64,000 bases of DNA from Fallopia convolvulus (Eukaryota > Streptophyta > Magnoliopsida > Caryophyllales > Polygonaceae): positions 68,147,224 to 68,211,223 of the forward strand of contig OZ024719.1 of NCBI GenBank assembly GCA_964016875.1, in the 5' to 3' direction. Below, one piece after another: positions 22,560 through 34,789 of this stretch. Numbering within the stretch: the first letter of the stretch is position 1; each line of letters begins with the position of its first letter. The notes below the pieces were generated by a model. It saw nothing but the letters and a program-made list of their open reading frames with translations. It searched no databases and was not told the DNA's origin. The position numbers were made by a program, and so were the translations under genes.

Positions 22560-23690
22560 CCCCTACAACCTTTACATAAATTTGTGTATGGTAACTTCAT
22601 TACATAAATTTTTTATATAGTAATTTTGTGTAGGATAATTCGTGCATGGTAATTTTGTTACATTAATTAGCCTATTATAACCTATTATGTTAACTTAAAT
22701 CGATGTATATATTTTGTTAATCAAATTATTATTAGTTTCAATAATTTAGTGTTAATTTTTTTCTTTAGTGTAATTCATTTAATTAGTGTATAGTAATTTT
22801 TTTACATAAAATTATGCTAATAATTTTGTTACACTAAAGGGTATGGTGATTAATTTGTTTAGTGTAATATGTTGTTACATAAATTTTTATAGGCCAATTT
22901 TGATTCACCAAATCTTTTTATGATAAGATAAAATCTAGGTAGTTTTCACAATCTGCATAATATCTTTGAAATTCATTTATCTAAATACTTTTTTATCTAT
23001 TTCATTTGAGAATAGATAATTTTATTACATAAATTTTATGTAACAAAATTTATTGTAAAGTAAAATTTATTGTAAAGTAATTTTGCTACATAAAAAAAAC
23101 TTCTATAGGTGATATTTTTACATAAATTTTGTATCAATAGATTTTGTTACGTAACATTTTTTAGTTAAATTTTATTACATAAACTTTATGTCAATAAATC
23201 TTATTACATAAGATAAGTTACATGAATGTATTTTTCGCATATATTTTTGTGTAAAATGAATTTGTTACATAATTTTTAACTCGTAGGTTATTGTTACATA
23301 AAAATTGTTACACTAATTTGTTTCGTTAATTTTGTTAAGTTAAATTAATGTAGAATAACTCTTTTAAGTTAAATATTGTTACAAAAAAGTTATTACACTA
23401 ATTTTGTTTCATTAATTTTGTTAGGTAAATTAATGTAGAATAACTTTTTAGGTTAAAATATTGTTACATAAAAGTTGTTACACTAATTTTGTTACAATAT
23501 TTTTGTGATATATATAATATATTAATTTAGAATAAATCTTTTAGATTAATTTATAAATTAATTTATAAATTAAAAGTTGTTACATTAAATTTATTAGCAT
23601 AATCACGTTACATTTATTAGGATTTTGCTACATAATTTTTTTTACAATAAATTAATTTAGTGTTTTTTGGTTACATGAATTCATCTTTTA
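22560..23690. repeat. T-rich region with recurring GTTACATAA words
   Basis: Words such as TTTTGTTACATAAATTTT, GTTACACTAATTTTGTT and TTAGGTTAAATATTGTTAC recur dozens of times at irregular spacing on one strand. There is no long tandem unit and no reading frame. It forms the interior of the MULE-like element. Confidence 0.7.
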
Positions 23691-23700
23691 CTAGATAAAA

Positions 23701-24346
23701 TCTACTATATATATAAAAGCAATAAGGTTTGGAGCCTCCACGTTGCGCCACATCAGCTTTTTCCACATGTCGCTTCTAGAATGTGCCACATCGGATTTTG
23801 CCACGTGTTGCCTTTTCCTTAAGCCATGTCATATAATTTTTGACGCGTCATATGCCACATCGTATTATTTTCACCCCGTCACTTACATGTCATATTTAAC
23901 TATAATGATAAAAAATGTTTTCCTTATAAAAAAATATTTTATATAAATAGATAATTATAGGTTTATATATTTTTATAAATCTATGCTTTTTTTAATCAAA
24001 ATACTTCCTTATGAAAAGTTTGGTCAAAATATCTTCCTTTTATTGCAACTCACAATTTGAAAATTTACCATAACATTTTATAAGCATTGTATATATTATT
24101 CTCATTATTTGAAAATTTACCATAACATTTTATGAGCATTGTATGTATTATTCTCATTATTTAAACTTAATAATCTAAATTTAATTTGTTTTTATTTGAT
24201 TTAAAAAAATAAGTTTTATACATATTACGATCAATAAATTAATTACATTAAATTTTATATTATATTTTTGTTTATTAATATCTTTTTTATAGTATATTTA
24301 AAAAATATCGAGTCATAGTCGTGCATTGCACGACGGGGACAACTAG
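23701..24346 (+). mobile_element. Non-autonomous Helitron (646 bp)
   Basis: It begins TCTACTATATATATAAAAGC after A and contains the plant Helitron words GGTTTGGAGCC and GCGCCACATCAGC. It ends with hairpin GTCGTGCATTGCACGAC, then GGGGACAACTAG followed by T. All rules of a Helitron insertion are met. The open frame 23743-23946 within it is not gene-like. Confidence 0.85.
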
Positions 24347-24994
24347 TTATTACATTAAATTTGTTAGCAGACTTGTATAACATTGAATTTGGTAGGGGCG
24401 TAGGGTTTTACTACATAAATTTCTTATATAAAATTAGGTTTTTTCTATACCAAAATTCTTTATGTAAAAACCTAACGTAAACCTATGTCTATATAAATTC
24501 ATGTAGAATAACTAATTTACACTAAACTAACTAATTAATTAACACCAGAATTAGCTCAAGCAAATTTACACCAACCGCACAGAGATCTCATTAATATATA
24601 ACTCTGATGGCAACGGTTACAGGCAAACGGCGCTGTTGATCGATCGAGGACGGCGAGAGATAGCGGGCTTAGAAGACGATAGAGCGAGGCTGATTAGGAG
24701 ATGGCGCAGTTGAGTCAGAACTGCGATCAATAGGGTAGGAAGAATCGTGGATTGAAAATCATTAATATGAGAAAAATCTATTAATTTGTTAATTCAGGGT
24801 AGTTTTGTATTTCTCAACAAAAAAATATAGTTTTGGAAATAAGATAGGGTGGGATATATTTTTGGAAAAGATAATTGAAAGTAGGACTATCCTGATATTT
24901 TTCTCTTGTTACACGTCTCTTAAAAAAATTTTAGTTCAATAAATCAATTTGAATTACTCATTGATCATTATATGAATTTGGATGAAAAGAAATA

Positions 24995-25308
24995 CTCCCC
25001 CGTCCCTATTTACTTGTCCACTTTTCATTTCCGTTATCTCATTTTGTTTGTTTACTTTCCTTTTATAACTACACTTTTTTCTATTATATTAAACCTACCC
25101 AATATTATTTTTTACTCATTTTATCCAACCTTATCAACTACATACTTTATGACTTTTTAACTTTTTACATCCATTAAATTACAAAATTACTCCCATTTAA
25201 CCTCATTTCTTACCTCCATTATCCAATTTTCTCATTTACCAATACTTTATACTCTTCTTAATAACCGTGAAATTCGTCCTTTTGACAAACAAATGGAGAC
25301 GGAGGGAG
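24995..25308. mobile_element. Stowaway-like MITE (314 bp)
   Basis: Starts CTCCCCCGTCCCTATTTACT and ends with the inverted form GGAGACGGAGGGAG. It is flanked by TA at 24993-24994 and 25309-25310. The matching position at about 47945 in the sulfotransferase-2 flank lacks it. Confidence 0.85.
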
Positions 25309-25330
25309 TAAGATTTTTTTTCATACCAAG

Positions 25331-26051
25331 TAGGGTGCTCAAAATGCCCGATAACCCCTAATTACCCGACCCAAACCACACGTAAATTTACGGGTCAGGC
25401 ACGCCGTATATTATGGATCGGGTAACAGGTTAATTTTTTTTAACTTACGGATTACGGGACAGATTATGGGTAAATCCGTCAAGTTATAGGTGTTACCGTA
25501 TAACCCGACCCGTATATATTAATTAAAATTTTATTATCTCAATTGTACATTGTACATTAAGATTTAACACTAGTTTAAATATTAGGCCCATTTAAAATAA
25601 TGGAATAGCACAATATTTATTACATGTGGATGCTAGAGCCCATGTGTATTCAAACTTGCAAGACACCATAGGAAATTTATACTAAAAACATCGTTCTTGG
25701 TTGCTTCAAATTTTCGATGTGGGAAAGGCCTCCCATCCCACATCGAGTAGATTTTCACACATCGATCTAAACACTATAAAAAATGCATGCCATGCATTTG
25801 TTTGGGTACTTCGGTAGTTCAAGTAATGGGTCATTCTTGAAATGGATATTTCTAGTTATTGGGTTTAAGCCCAATTTCATGAACTATTAAAGAGTTGGGT
25901 TAGACGGGTCAACCGGTAACCCAACCCATGACCCGAAATCTGGGTTACGCGTCGGGTCAAATAATATTTTTTACGAGTCATTAGGTTAGCCCGTAACCCG
26001 TAAATCGGGTTACGGGTCGGGTCGGGTTGACTCGTTGAACAATGTACCCTA
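25331..26051. mobile_element. hAT-like MITE (721 bp)
   Basis: Ends TAGGGTGCTCAAAATG and, inverted, TAGGGTACATTGTTCAA. Flanked by 8-bp duplications ATACCAAG and ATACCAGG (25323-25330, 26052-26059), the hAT target size. Subterminal arrays of GGGTTACGGGTCGGG-type words face inward from both sides. The sulfotransferase-2 flank reads CACACCAGGTAG at about 47960, consistent with an empty site. Confidence 0.75.
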
Positions 26052-26059
26052 ATACCAGG

Positions 26060-26618
26060 TAGCTTCGACAAACTATACAAGTAATCAAATTACATAATTT
26101 AAATGTCCGCAAAAACAACGCTCTCAGAGAAAACACTCCGCAAAAAAATCCTAGCGGCGCCTCACCCGGCGTGTCAATGTCGATCGCCCCCTCCAATCAA
26201 CGCATTTCCTCCAATCCGGGCACGCCTAACACGCCTGCAACCGCCCTTCTACTCTGATTTGCACCATCACTAGGAAAGTAATGTCGCTTGAGAAAACCAA
26301 GCACAGTGAACATCCGACATTCAAATCAGGCCTTTGGTGCATCTTATACCTCGATAAGATGATGAAGAAGAAGCCTATGAGGTTTTTGCCTAGAAACAAC
26401 ACTCCGCCCATAAACAACAACCCCAAATCCAATGTCTCGAGGGTTCTGTCCGCCTGCTGTCTCCATGGCCGCCTCCTTTGGGAACCGTCGGCACTGTCTT
26501 GACACCGTCACCTAACCAATCAACTAATTCTAGTGTGGTCGTTGTTGTTTCGCCGTCAAAAATCCGATTTCAAAACTTAGGACAATACATAGAGTTTGTG
26601 AAATGGGGGGAAAGGATA
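26060..26618. other. Unassigned sequence before a retroelement LTR
   Basis: Short open frames on both strands (for example 26226-26432 minus and 26478-26669 plus) match nothing I recognise. A purine run AAATGGGGGGAAAGGATA at 26601-26618 directly precedes the probable LTR start and could be a polypurine tract. In that case this stretch would be retroelement interior. Confidence 0.35.
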
Positions 26619-27509
26619 TGTTGTTGGTTGTGGATTTCCACCTTTTTAGTCGTGTTTTTTAGGATTTAGTAGAGTGTGTTTGTGTTGTTTTCTTTAGTTT
26701 TGTGTTTGGTTTTGAGTTGTTTGTATAGGTTTTCGTATTTGTTTAAGATATAGAGTCTACATAAGCTTTGGTGGGGTTTTGTAGGTTTTTGGAGATGTTC
26801 TGGAGCATTACGGGGAGTGGAGGAAAGTCAAGGCGAAGTATGAAAATAATGGAGGCGGAACGAGGTTAAAAGAATGAAGGATGAGCATGTTTGAGCGATA
26901 TCACAAGTTGGGAGGCTTGTTAACGACCCAAAGGAGTCGATGAGAGGAAGAATCGAGGGAAGAACAAGTGTAACGATGACCATAACGAGGGAGATGCCTC
27001 AGTTACAAGGTGTCTACCGAGGCTGAATGGGTCGTTACCGAGGCAACTAGGGTCGGTAACAAAGGCTTAATTGAGAAGAGGAATCGAAGGAAAATCCAAG
27101 AAACCCTACCGACTCTGACGATGGTCGTTACCGAGGGGTCTCTGTGTCGGTAGCAGACAAGCTGAGTCGGCGTGCATTTAATATAATATCCCGTATCCAT
27201 TATTTTTAGATAGTTTCCTTTGGAGATAGATTTTAATAGATTTTATTTCCTTAGGAGGTGTGTTAGCCTTTAGTATAAAACCATAGTCTTAGCTTTAGTT
27301 TTCTTATTACGTTTTATCATGCAAGTTTGGAGAAACACGTTAGTTTGAAGAGAAGAACGCGGGTTTGGATTGTTTGATAAGAACGATTGTTTTGGTTCGT
27401 GTAAGCTTTCTTTTAGTTCAATTTAGTTGTTTACAATGACCATGTGTGAGTAGTTTTCTCTTTTCTAAGGTTGGGGTTATCCCAACAATGGTTGTGTGTG
27501 CTTGCCTAT

Positions 27510-29207
27510 TGTAACACCCCGTCTTTAAATAGGGGCGTTACTCGGTAGTAGACCTTACAAGGTACTACCTAGGCTAGTTTGACAACGAGTTCACTTGGAT
27601 CTTGCAACTCGGGCACGACGAGAAAACATGAATAAAACATCCAACCGATATTTATAAAACCCAAGTATAGAAAACATGCATGAAACCCAAAACAACATAA
27701 TTTACAACGCTTCCTAGAAACATTTCATTAACATACCACTACCCCTTTCTTTATCAAAACAACGCATTATTCGAAAGATAACAAAAAGTATACCACCATT
27801 TCTCCCAACCGAACCCATCCTAATGACACAACCTTCAACGATCTGTTCCATCGTTCAGCCGAGGTTCGATCATGGGTCCCTTGTGTTTACCTGAAACTAA
27901 AAAAAACAAGTCCCCGAAGGGTCATCTATCATTCTAATCCAAGCTAGAATCCATATGGTACTAGTAAGACGTTTAAAAACCAATAAAGTACCGAACACAC
28001 ACACAAACAAGGTTCATACGATTACAACACATTTCAGTTCTAAATCAATATTTAACTTCCCATAGATCATAAACACAAACCACACATCAAACTTCCATAC
28101 ACATACATACATACAAGTCCAAGCAGAACAATACAACCATTCTCTCACCGTTCCATTCCATGGCGCTTATCAACCCTATGCCGTAGGTGCCGAGGCGCGA
28201 CCTCCCACCTTTTACAATTCCATCCTTCTAACCTCGGGTCAAGCCTCCTCGGGAGCACTTGCCCAAAACACAGATAGCTTTACTTTTGAAGGGGCACGAT
28301 TTCTCTGTCACATAACCATACGTAGCCGTCACTTCAACCCAGAGGACTACGCACATGGCCATGCCGAGAACGGTACCAACACAGAGAAAATATTCAAAAA
28401 CTTCACATTCAATGAAAGCCCAATGAAATCCTTTTCACACATATCATACACAAATAAACCTTTTTCATAGAACAATCACTTAGGGACTAGTTCCCCAAAA
28501 CCAATCCTACAAGCACAACATGAAGTCTAACAAGTATTGAATGTAAACTGAGCAAGTCGTAAACGACTTACCTTGAGGACGAATTTCCAACGCCAAGAAA
28601 CCACTAATTATTATACAACGCGAAACCCTGTCTAAAACAGATAGCCTGTCTTTGCCCTTCGTCTCTGATCACAACCTAGGACTCACGCTCCTATATGCAT
28701 ATATAAACCCCAATGAATAATAATAGCCTTTTAACTCTTACAAACTCTAACCCTAAAATCAACGAAAAGCCAGGATGTTTTATAACTTCTTGTGTATAAT
28801 TCCAAATCCTTTAAAACTTGACATGAATATACTAGATATATAAAAGAACATTTTTCTAGTTCAAACCTTTGTGAAAAACTGGATCAAAGGTCTCCCTAAT
28901 ATCATTACAAAGCAAAACCCTAAAATTACTCTGAAATCTTTTACCGATTATAAATCCGATATCAAAAATACCCTCTGAGAACTATAAATTGACTGATTTT
29001 TAATTCCAATCAATTGTAAAGCCAGATCTGGAAAAAATAGTAAAATCTAAACAAACTATTAACTAATTAAAACTTACCAAATAACGCCTGAACTCTGAAA
29101 TCCGACCCGATAGACGAACCCCGCACCGGAAATAACTCCCTCTCTCTCTCTCTCTTTCTCTCTCTCTCGTGTATTCTAGCCTCAAACTCCAATTTGGAAG
29201 AAGGTAC

Positions 29208-29256
<49 letters not shown>

Positions 29257-29422
29257 AGAATGTCGGCAATTGTTTTGGAAATTTACAATTTCCACCCACA
29301 AATCTCCTTTACTACAAATTTTACCCTGAAATAATTAATAATTATTTTTAACTTAAAAACTTTTTTTTAATATAATTTTCTAAAATCCAAAATAAAATAT
29401 TAAAATATTCCCGAATATTACA
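27510..29422 (-). repeat. 3' LTR of the Tekay-like element
   Basis: Begins TGTAACACCCCG and ends CGAATATTACA on the plus strand; 1913 bp. It contains a CT-rich run at about 29137-29168 and a TA microsatellite at about 29207-29252. The open frame 29063-29299 is a product of these simple repeats. Confidence 0.95.
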
Positions 29423-29443
29423 TTCTACTCCCCTTAAAGAAAG
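29423..29443 (-). promoter_or_regulatory. Polypurine tract of the Tekay-like element
   Basis: On the minus strand CTTTAAGGGGAGTAGAA directly precedes the 3' LTR. The same tract (AAGGGGAGTAGTA) precedes the LTR at 2525. Confidence 0.8.
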
Positions 29444-29638
29444 TTTCGTCCCGAAACTTCCTGAGGTATACGAAAACGAACTTATTACATTGCTTAGTTT
29501 TTCACACAAGTCAACAACACGTAATTCACATCATCAGAACACTACAAGCAACCATCAAACAAGTTAAGCACACAAGGTAAAGTCGAACAAAGCACACAAA
29601 TAATTAAAATTACCCATAACTATAACCCTTGATCACCG

Positions 29639-31057
29639 CTAACTCTTATTCTTAAATGCCTCAACTAAAACCGGGTACAACTCAGGATAGCTCTCACTTA
29701 TTCTCGTTTCAGTCTCCCAAGTTGCCTCTTCAACTCCTCGTCGAGACCACTGAATTAGCACGAGGGTTATCTCTTTGTTTCGCAACTTTTTCATTCGTTT
29801 ACCTAAGATTGCTACCGGTTGTTCTTGAAAAGTATGATCTGGCTCAATTTCCAACTCATCATAGTTGAGCCTATGACTAGGATCAGGCACATACTGCCTC
29901 AACTGCGACACATGAAAAACAGAATGAACTCCTTCTAGAGTTGGTGGTAGTGCCAATTTGTAGGCTACCTCGCCTACCCTCTCGAGAACTTCAAATGGCC
30001 CGATGTACCGAGGACTCAACTTTCCTTTCACTCCAAATCTTCTAACCCCACGAGTCGGCGATACTCTTCCCCAAACATGTGCTCCCACCTCGAATTCCAA
30101 TGGTCGTCGCCTCTTATCTGCATAAGATTTCTGACGACTCTGTGCCTTCAACATACGTTCTCGAATCAATTCCACCTTTTCAACTGTTTCTTGAATCATC
30201 TGAGGCATTCCTTCTACAACATCTGATGGATCATCCCAACATAGAGGTGTCCTACATCTCCTCCCATATAAAGCCTCATATGGTGCCATCTGAATCGAAG
30301 AGTGCCAACTATTATTATATGCAAACTCAACTAATTCCAAGTGATCAGACCAATTTCCTCCCCAATCGAGCACACATGATCTCAACATATCTTCTAATGT
30401 TTGAATTGTCCTCTCAGATTGGCCATCTGACTGCGGGTGGTAAGCAGTCGTGAAATGTAGCTTGGTGCCTAAAGCTTTATGCACTTTTTGCCAAAAATTG
30501 GAGGTAATCCGCCCATCACGATCAGAAACAATTGTTTTGGGCATTCCATGTAATCTCACTATTTGTTTTATGAACGCCTCTACTAGTTGACTCACTAGCC
30601 AAGTCTCTCTAATGGGCAGAAAACGAGCAGTCTTAGTCAGTCTGTCCACGACAACCCATATTGTATCATGTCCTCTACTAATTCGCAGTCCGGTAACAAA
30701 ATCCATGGAAATGTCCTCCCACTTCCATTCTGGAACTGGTAGTGGTTCGAGCATTCTACCTGGTCTTTGGTGCTCTATTTTTACTTGTTGTCACACTTGA
30801 CACTTTGCTACAAATTTCGCTACATCAGGCTTCATTCCATCCCACCAGTAATATTGCTTCAAGTCCTTGTACATCTTACTAGCTCCCGGGTGGATTGAAT
30901 AAGGAGTAGCGTGAGCCTCTTGTAATATCTTTTGTCTCAACTCCTCATCTCGAGGTACACATAATCGACTATTCAATCTCAAAGTACCATCAACATGTTC
31001 TTCAAAAGCAGATGCCTCTCCACGGCTCACTTTCTGCCTCAACTCTTGAATCATCAA
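29639..31057 (-). pseudogene. Integrase and chromodomain of the Tekay-like element
   Basis: Two frames in the same phase are split by TGA at 30791-30793, in AKCQV*QQVK. That stop replaces the last Cys of the HHCC zinc-binding motif. The upstream part (30791-31057) has the His-rich HATPYSIHPGASKMYKDLKQ segment. The downstream 371 codons hold the integrase core: MDFVTGL with the first Asp, [15 protein letters not shown] with the second, and [20 protein letters not shown] with the Glu. A C-terminal domain follows ([22 protein letters not shown]), then a chromodomain-like end ([14 protein letters not shown] ... [10 protein letters not shown]). Integrase inserts cDNA; a chromodomain is typical of chromoviruses. 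Ends at TAA near 29639. Confidence 0.95.
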
Positions 31058-31107
31058 ACAAGTCTCCTGCTTAAGTCGTATTTCCTCAATTAAGGTCGGT
31101 TGGCAAT

Positions 31108-31686
31108 CTATACTAGTCTACCTTGATAGCGCTGAATCTGTACCTCAATCTCATACCTTATCAGTTCTCTTTGTAACTCTGGTTGGGCAGTCAAGTGAAA
31201 CAACATATGTTCTTGCGGTGTTTTTCTGCTAAGAGCATCAGCAACTACATTCGCCTTTCCGGGATGATACAAGATCTCTAAATCATAATCTTTCAGTAAT
31301 TCAAGCCATCTCCGTTGTCTCATGTTCAATTCTCTTTGAGTAAAAATGTACTTAAGGCTCTTATGGTCTGTCATCACTTTACATGTACTTCCATACAAGT
31401 AATGACGCCATATCTTTAGAGCATGAATCACTGCTGCCAGCTCTAAATCATGGGTTGGATAATTCAACTCGTTTGGTTTCAACTGCCTTGAAGCATATGC
31501 AATCACCCTGTCATTCTGCATTAATACACAACCTAAGCCTACCTTTGAGGCATCACTGTAAATCACAAAGCCTTCATTCCCTTGAGGAAAAGCAAGTATT
31601 GGAGCTGAAGTCAATTTCTCCTTCAACTCATCGAAGCCCCTTTGACAAGCATCATTCCAGTCAAAACGAGTGGTCTTTTTCAGCAA
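31108..31686 (-). pseudogene. RNase H part of the Tekay-like polyprotein
   Basis: 192 codons after the first Met, in the same frame as the RT-containing ORF upstream and separated from it only by TGA at 31708-31710. It shows the Ty3-gypsy RNase H blocks [37 protein letters not shown] and [13 protein letters not shown], then VVADALSR. It ends at a stop at 31108-31110; the following integrase region is in another frame. Confidence 0.95.
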
Positions 31687-31707
31687 GTTGGTACGTGGTT
31701 GGGCTAT

Positions 31708-34539
31708 TCATGAAAATCCGTCAACAAACCTCCTGTAGTACCCTGCCAATCCTAAGAAACTCCGTACCTCCCTTACATTCTTCGGGGGTCCCCAAGCCTT
31801 CACAACTTCAATCTTTAAGGGGTCTACCATGACTCCCTTAGCGAATACAACATGACCTAGAAAAGTAACTTCTGGTAGCCAGAACTCACATTTGGACAGT
31901 TTAGCAAACAGTCGGTGGTGTCTTAGCACTTCCAAAACTAATCTAAGATGCTTTGCATGCTCCTCAGTGCTTTGAGAATAAATCAATATATCATCAATAA
32001 AGACAACCACAAATTTATCCAAATAGTCTATAAACACCCGATTCATTAACTCCATGAATACCGCAGGTGCATTAGTCAATCCAAACGGCATTACTACAAA
32101 CTCGTAGCGCCCATATCTTGTTCGGAAAGCCGTCTTGGGAATATCCCCTTCCCGAATCCTCAATTGATGATAGCCCGATTTGAGGTCCACCTTTGAGAAC
32201 ACAATAGCCCCTTGCAACTGGTCTAACAAGTCATCAATATGAGGCAATGGGTACTTATTCTTAATAGTAACTCGGTTTAGCTCCCGGTAATCAATACATA
32301 AACGTAGGGAACCATCCTTCTTTCTCACAAACAATACTGGAGCTCCCCATGGTGATGCACTTGGACGTATATATCCCTTCTCTAGTAACTCATCCAACTG
32401 TGCCTTTAGCTCTTGCATCTCCATTGGAGCCATACAGTACGGGGCTTTTGAAATTGGTCTGGTTCCTGACTCTAATTCAATATTAAAGTCCACCTCTCGT
32501 TGAGGAGGCAGCCCTGGAAGTTCCTCCGAAAAAACGTCTTCAAACTCACAGACTATTGATATATCTCGAATACACGGTCCTTTCTTGTCTCCTTCTAGAG
32601 CATAACACCAATAACCCACACACCCATCAATGAGCAACTTAGCGGCTTTCACCATACTGATCACTGATCTTGGACCCTCTTGCTCTGGATCTTGACATAC
32701 ATGTATTGTCCCGTCATCTGCAGTCACAGTGACTGTACTCCTATGTGCATCTAATACTGCTTTATAACGTCTCATCCAGTCCATCCCCAAAATAACATCA
32801 TCACTAGGCGACAATTGTATTACAATAAAGTCTGCAAACCAATCCCTACCCCCAATCCTAATAGGGCAATGAAGTATTTCTCTATTTCCTCTCACCTTAC
32901 TACCATCGGGCAATCCCACCATAAAGGATGTACCCTCCGAGCAAGCCAACCCTAGTCTATCAACGCACGCAGAGGACACAAAAGAGTGTGTAGCACCCGT
33001 ATCAAACAAGATATGCATAGGTTTAGACTTAATCCAAATCGTACTTGTGGCAGTCGGATCATTCAAGGCATCAGGCCTTCTCATCTCGAATACCCGAGGC
33101 TGGTTGCCCCCGGTAGTGCTAGCTCCCGCACCACGGCCTCTACTCTGACTTGGTACATTTTGAGTCTGTTGAAATTGACGACGAATCCCTTGGTTCACCG
33201 ACACCGGCGAAGATCCCTGTGAGGGTGTTCCAACCTTACAATATTTTTCTAAGTGGTCTGGCTTCCCACATTTGAAACAATTACGAACTGGTTTCCGACA
33301 TTGATTCCTCATATGACTAGTGTCTCCACAGTTGAAGCACTCCCTCAATCCTCCAGTATACTGACTTTGTTGAGGTTGGTCTTGGCGACCTTGTGACTGA
33401 AATCCCGATCGGTTTTGTTGAGACACACCCGAATGATTATCTCTCCTAGAATCTGATGGAGCAAACACCCTCTGCTTCTTATTTCTACTAACTTGTACAT
33501 TCAATTGTTCCGGCCCCAACGTGGACATAGAATAAGCTAAAGCAGAATCTTGAACCTCCTTCAAAGTCTTGAGTCGAAGTCCAAATACATATGCACGCAG
33601 TTGGGGTTGCAACCGCTTAACAAAGGTTGCAATCCGCAGATTCTCTGTAGGAGCAGCATTGGGCACCGCTGCCAAACCTCGTTGAAACTTTTGGATAGTC
33701 TCACCCACGGTAATGTTCTCGGGTCCTGCATCCCGAAAAGCAGTCTCACGAGCCGCTCTCACGACCTCAGGACAATAGTTATCTCGAATCCTCTCTTGAA
33801 ATTCTTCAAAAGTAACATTTACTTGATGATCACGACTCAACTCCCACCAATCAAATGCATCCCCCTGTAACAAACTCTGAAGTAGAGACATCCTTCTTTC
33901 TTCCGGTGCCTGGATAGAGTCGAGAGATGATGCCACTTTCCTCAACCACTGCTCAACATCAGCTTCCTGATCCCCAGTAAAGTTCGGTACCCCAGTCTTC
34001 CTGAACTCCGCAAGCCACTTATCAGGAAGAGGCTCGCGATATCTCCTTCCTTGCTCCGCCATGCCATCAGCCACTACTGGCCTTGGAATACGTGGTGGTC
34101 TCCCTGACTGAATCGGTTGTGCAAAAACTGGTCTTGGTGCCCTAACCTCAGCCCCTTGATAGCCAGAATTGGTTGCATTATGATTAGGCAAAAATCCAGT
34201 ACCTACCAGATTTTGTAATAGTTCGGCAAGTGTAGCTCGGATAACAACAGTCGTCTCTGGTGGTAACTCAACTGGTGGCACCTGAATTGGCCCACGTACT
34301 TCCCCATCTTCCATATTGTTGACTCCATTAGCAGGGAGCCTGTTCCCAACAACCGAAACATTTCCCCTTTGATGGTTTTTCACTGCAGGTCCAACATTCT
34401 CAACAACCTCTTCTTGAGGTGGGTGTGGCTCTCCCACGGCAGGAGCCTCTTCTCTGTTTCCAACACGGCCCCTACCACGTCCTCTACCACCGCCTTTCCT
34501 TCCTGCTTTAGCTGCTCCAGCTCTAGTTTGTGGAGCCAT
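31708..34539 (-). CDS. Gag-protease-reverse transcriptase of the Tekay-like element
   Basis: 943 codons. The basic N terminus ([15 protein letters not shown]) is followed by a gag domain at about residues 180-345. Two CX2CX4HX4C zinc knuckles lie near 400-435 ([28 protein letters not shown]). The aspartic protease has [13 protein letters not shown] near 510. RT runs from about 680, with [47 protein letters not shown] and the active site [11 protein letters not shown] near 849. The frame stops in RRFVDGFS*, where CGA has apparently become TGA, a CpG-type transition. Up to that point it looks intact; it cannot make RNase H or integrase without readthrough. Confidence 0.95.
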   Translation of the reverse strand: MAPQTRAGAAKAGRKGGGRGRGRGRVGNREEAPAVGEPHPPQEEVVENVGPAVKNHQRGNVSVVGNRLPANGVNNMEDGEVRGPIQVPPVELPPETTVVIRATLAELLQNLVGTGFLPNHNATNSGYQGAEVRAPRPVFAQPIQSGRPPRIPRPVVADGMAEQGRRYREPLPDKWLAEFRKTGVPNFTGDQEADVEQWLRKVASSLDSIQAPEERRMSLLQSLLQGDAFDWWELSRDHQVNVTFEEFQERIRDNYCPEVVRAARETAFRDAGPENITVGETIQKFQRGLAAVPNAAPTENLRIATFVKRLQPQLRAYVFGLRLKTLKEVQDSALAYSMSTLGPEQLNVQVSRNKKQRVFAPSDSRRDNHSGVSQQNRSGFQSQGRQDQPQQSQYTGGLRECFNCGDTSHMRNQCRKPVRNCFKCGKPDHLEKYCKVGTPSQGSSPVSVNQGIRRQFQQTQNVPSQSRGRGAGASTTGGNQPRVFEMRRPDALNDPTATSTIWIKSKPMHILFDTGATHSFVSSACVDRLGLACSEGTSFMVGLPDGSKVRGNREILHCPIRIGGRDWFADFIVIQLSPSDDVILGMDWMRRYKAVLDAHRSTVTVTADDGTIHVCQDPEQEGPRSVISMVKAAKLLIDGCVGYWCYALEGDKKGPCIRDISIVCEFEDVFSEELPGLPPQREVDFNIELESGTRPISKAPYCMAPMEMQELKAQLDELLEKGYIRPSASPWGAPVLFVRKKDGSLRLCIDYRELNRVTIKNKYPLPHIDDLLDQLQGAIVFSKVDLKSGYHQLRIREGDIPKTAFRTRYGRYEFVVMPFGLTNAPAVFMELMNRVFIDYLDKFVVVFIDDILIYSQSTEEHAKHLRLVLEVLRHHRLFAKLSKCEFWLPEVTFLGHVVFAKGVMVDPLKIEVVKAWGPPKNVREVRSFLGLAGYYRRFVDGFS

Positions 34540-34773
34540 CTGTCAACGGATGTTTTACTATTTAAACTATCTTTAACTAAAGTTAACAAAATAACTTACT
34601 AGTCTACATGAGGTCCTTCGGCTGATGACGACAGAGTCAAGACGTGTCATCTACCCTTTAAATGCAATATGACTACCCCAATGAAATAATTTGAAATAAC
34701 CGGCCGGTTTTAGTTTTAGGTTGGACCTCGAGTACACTCGTTGTTCAGTTCCATGTGCCCTTGTTGTCAACCT

Positions 34774-34786
34774 GGCTCTGATACCA
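34774..34786 (-). promoter_or_regulatory. Primer-binding site, initiator tRNA-Met type
   Basis: On the minus strand TGGTATCAGAGCC begins 3 bases after the 5' LTR end; it is the standard complement of the 3' end of initiator tRNA-Met. Confidence 0.95.
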
Positions 34787-34789
34787 GTT

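Larger units (their letters stand above)
22480..24900. mobile_element. Probable MULE-like non-coding element
   Basis: About 100 bp at the left (CTTTCATTAGTTATTTTTCA, then ATATATCCACCTCC and AAAATTACCCC) resembles, as an imperfect inverted copy, the right end near 24795-24905 (GGGTAGTTTTG, then TGGGATATATTTTTGG and AATTGAAAG). The block is missing between matching flanks of the sulfotransferase-2 locus, as expected for an insertion. Exact ends and a 9-bp target duplication could not be fixed by eye. At 24600-24740 it holds a GC-richer stretch unlike the rest, possibly captured host sequence. A Helitron is nested at 23701-24346. Confidence 0.45.

Noticed and set aside
29063..29299. Frame with runs of Ile-Tyr and Arg-Glu
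   Set aside because: It is a translation of TA and CT microsatellites in the LTR; the same holds for 36353-36592 and 43304-43534.
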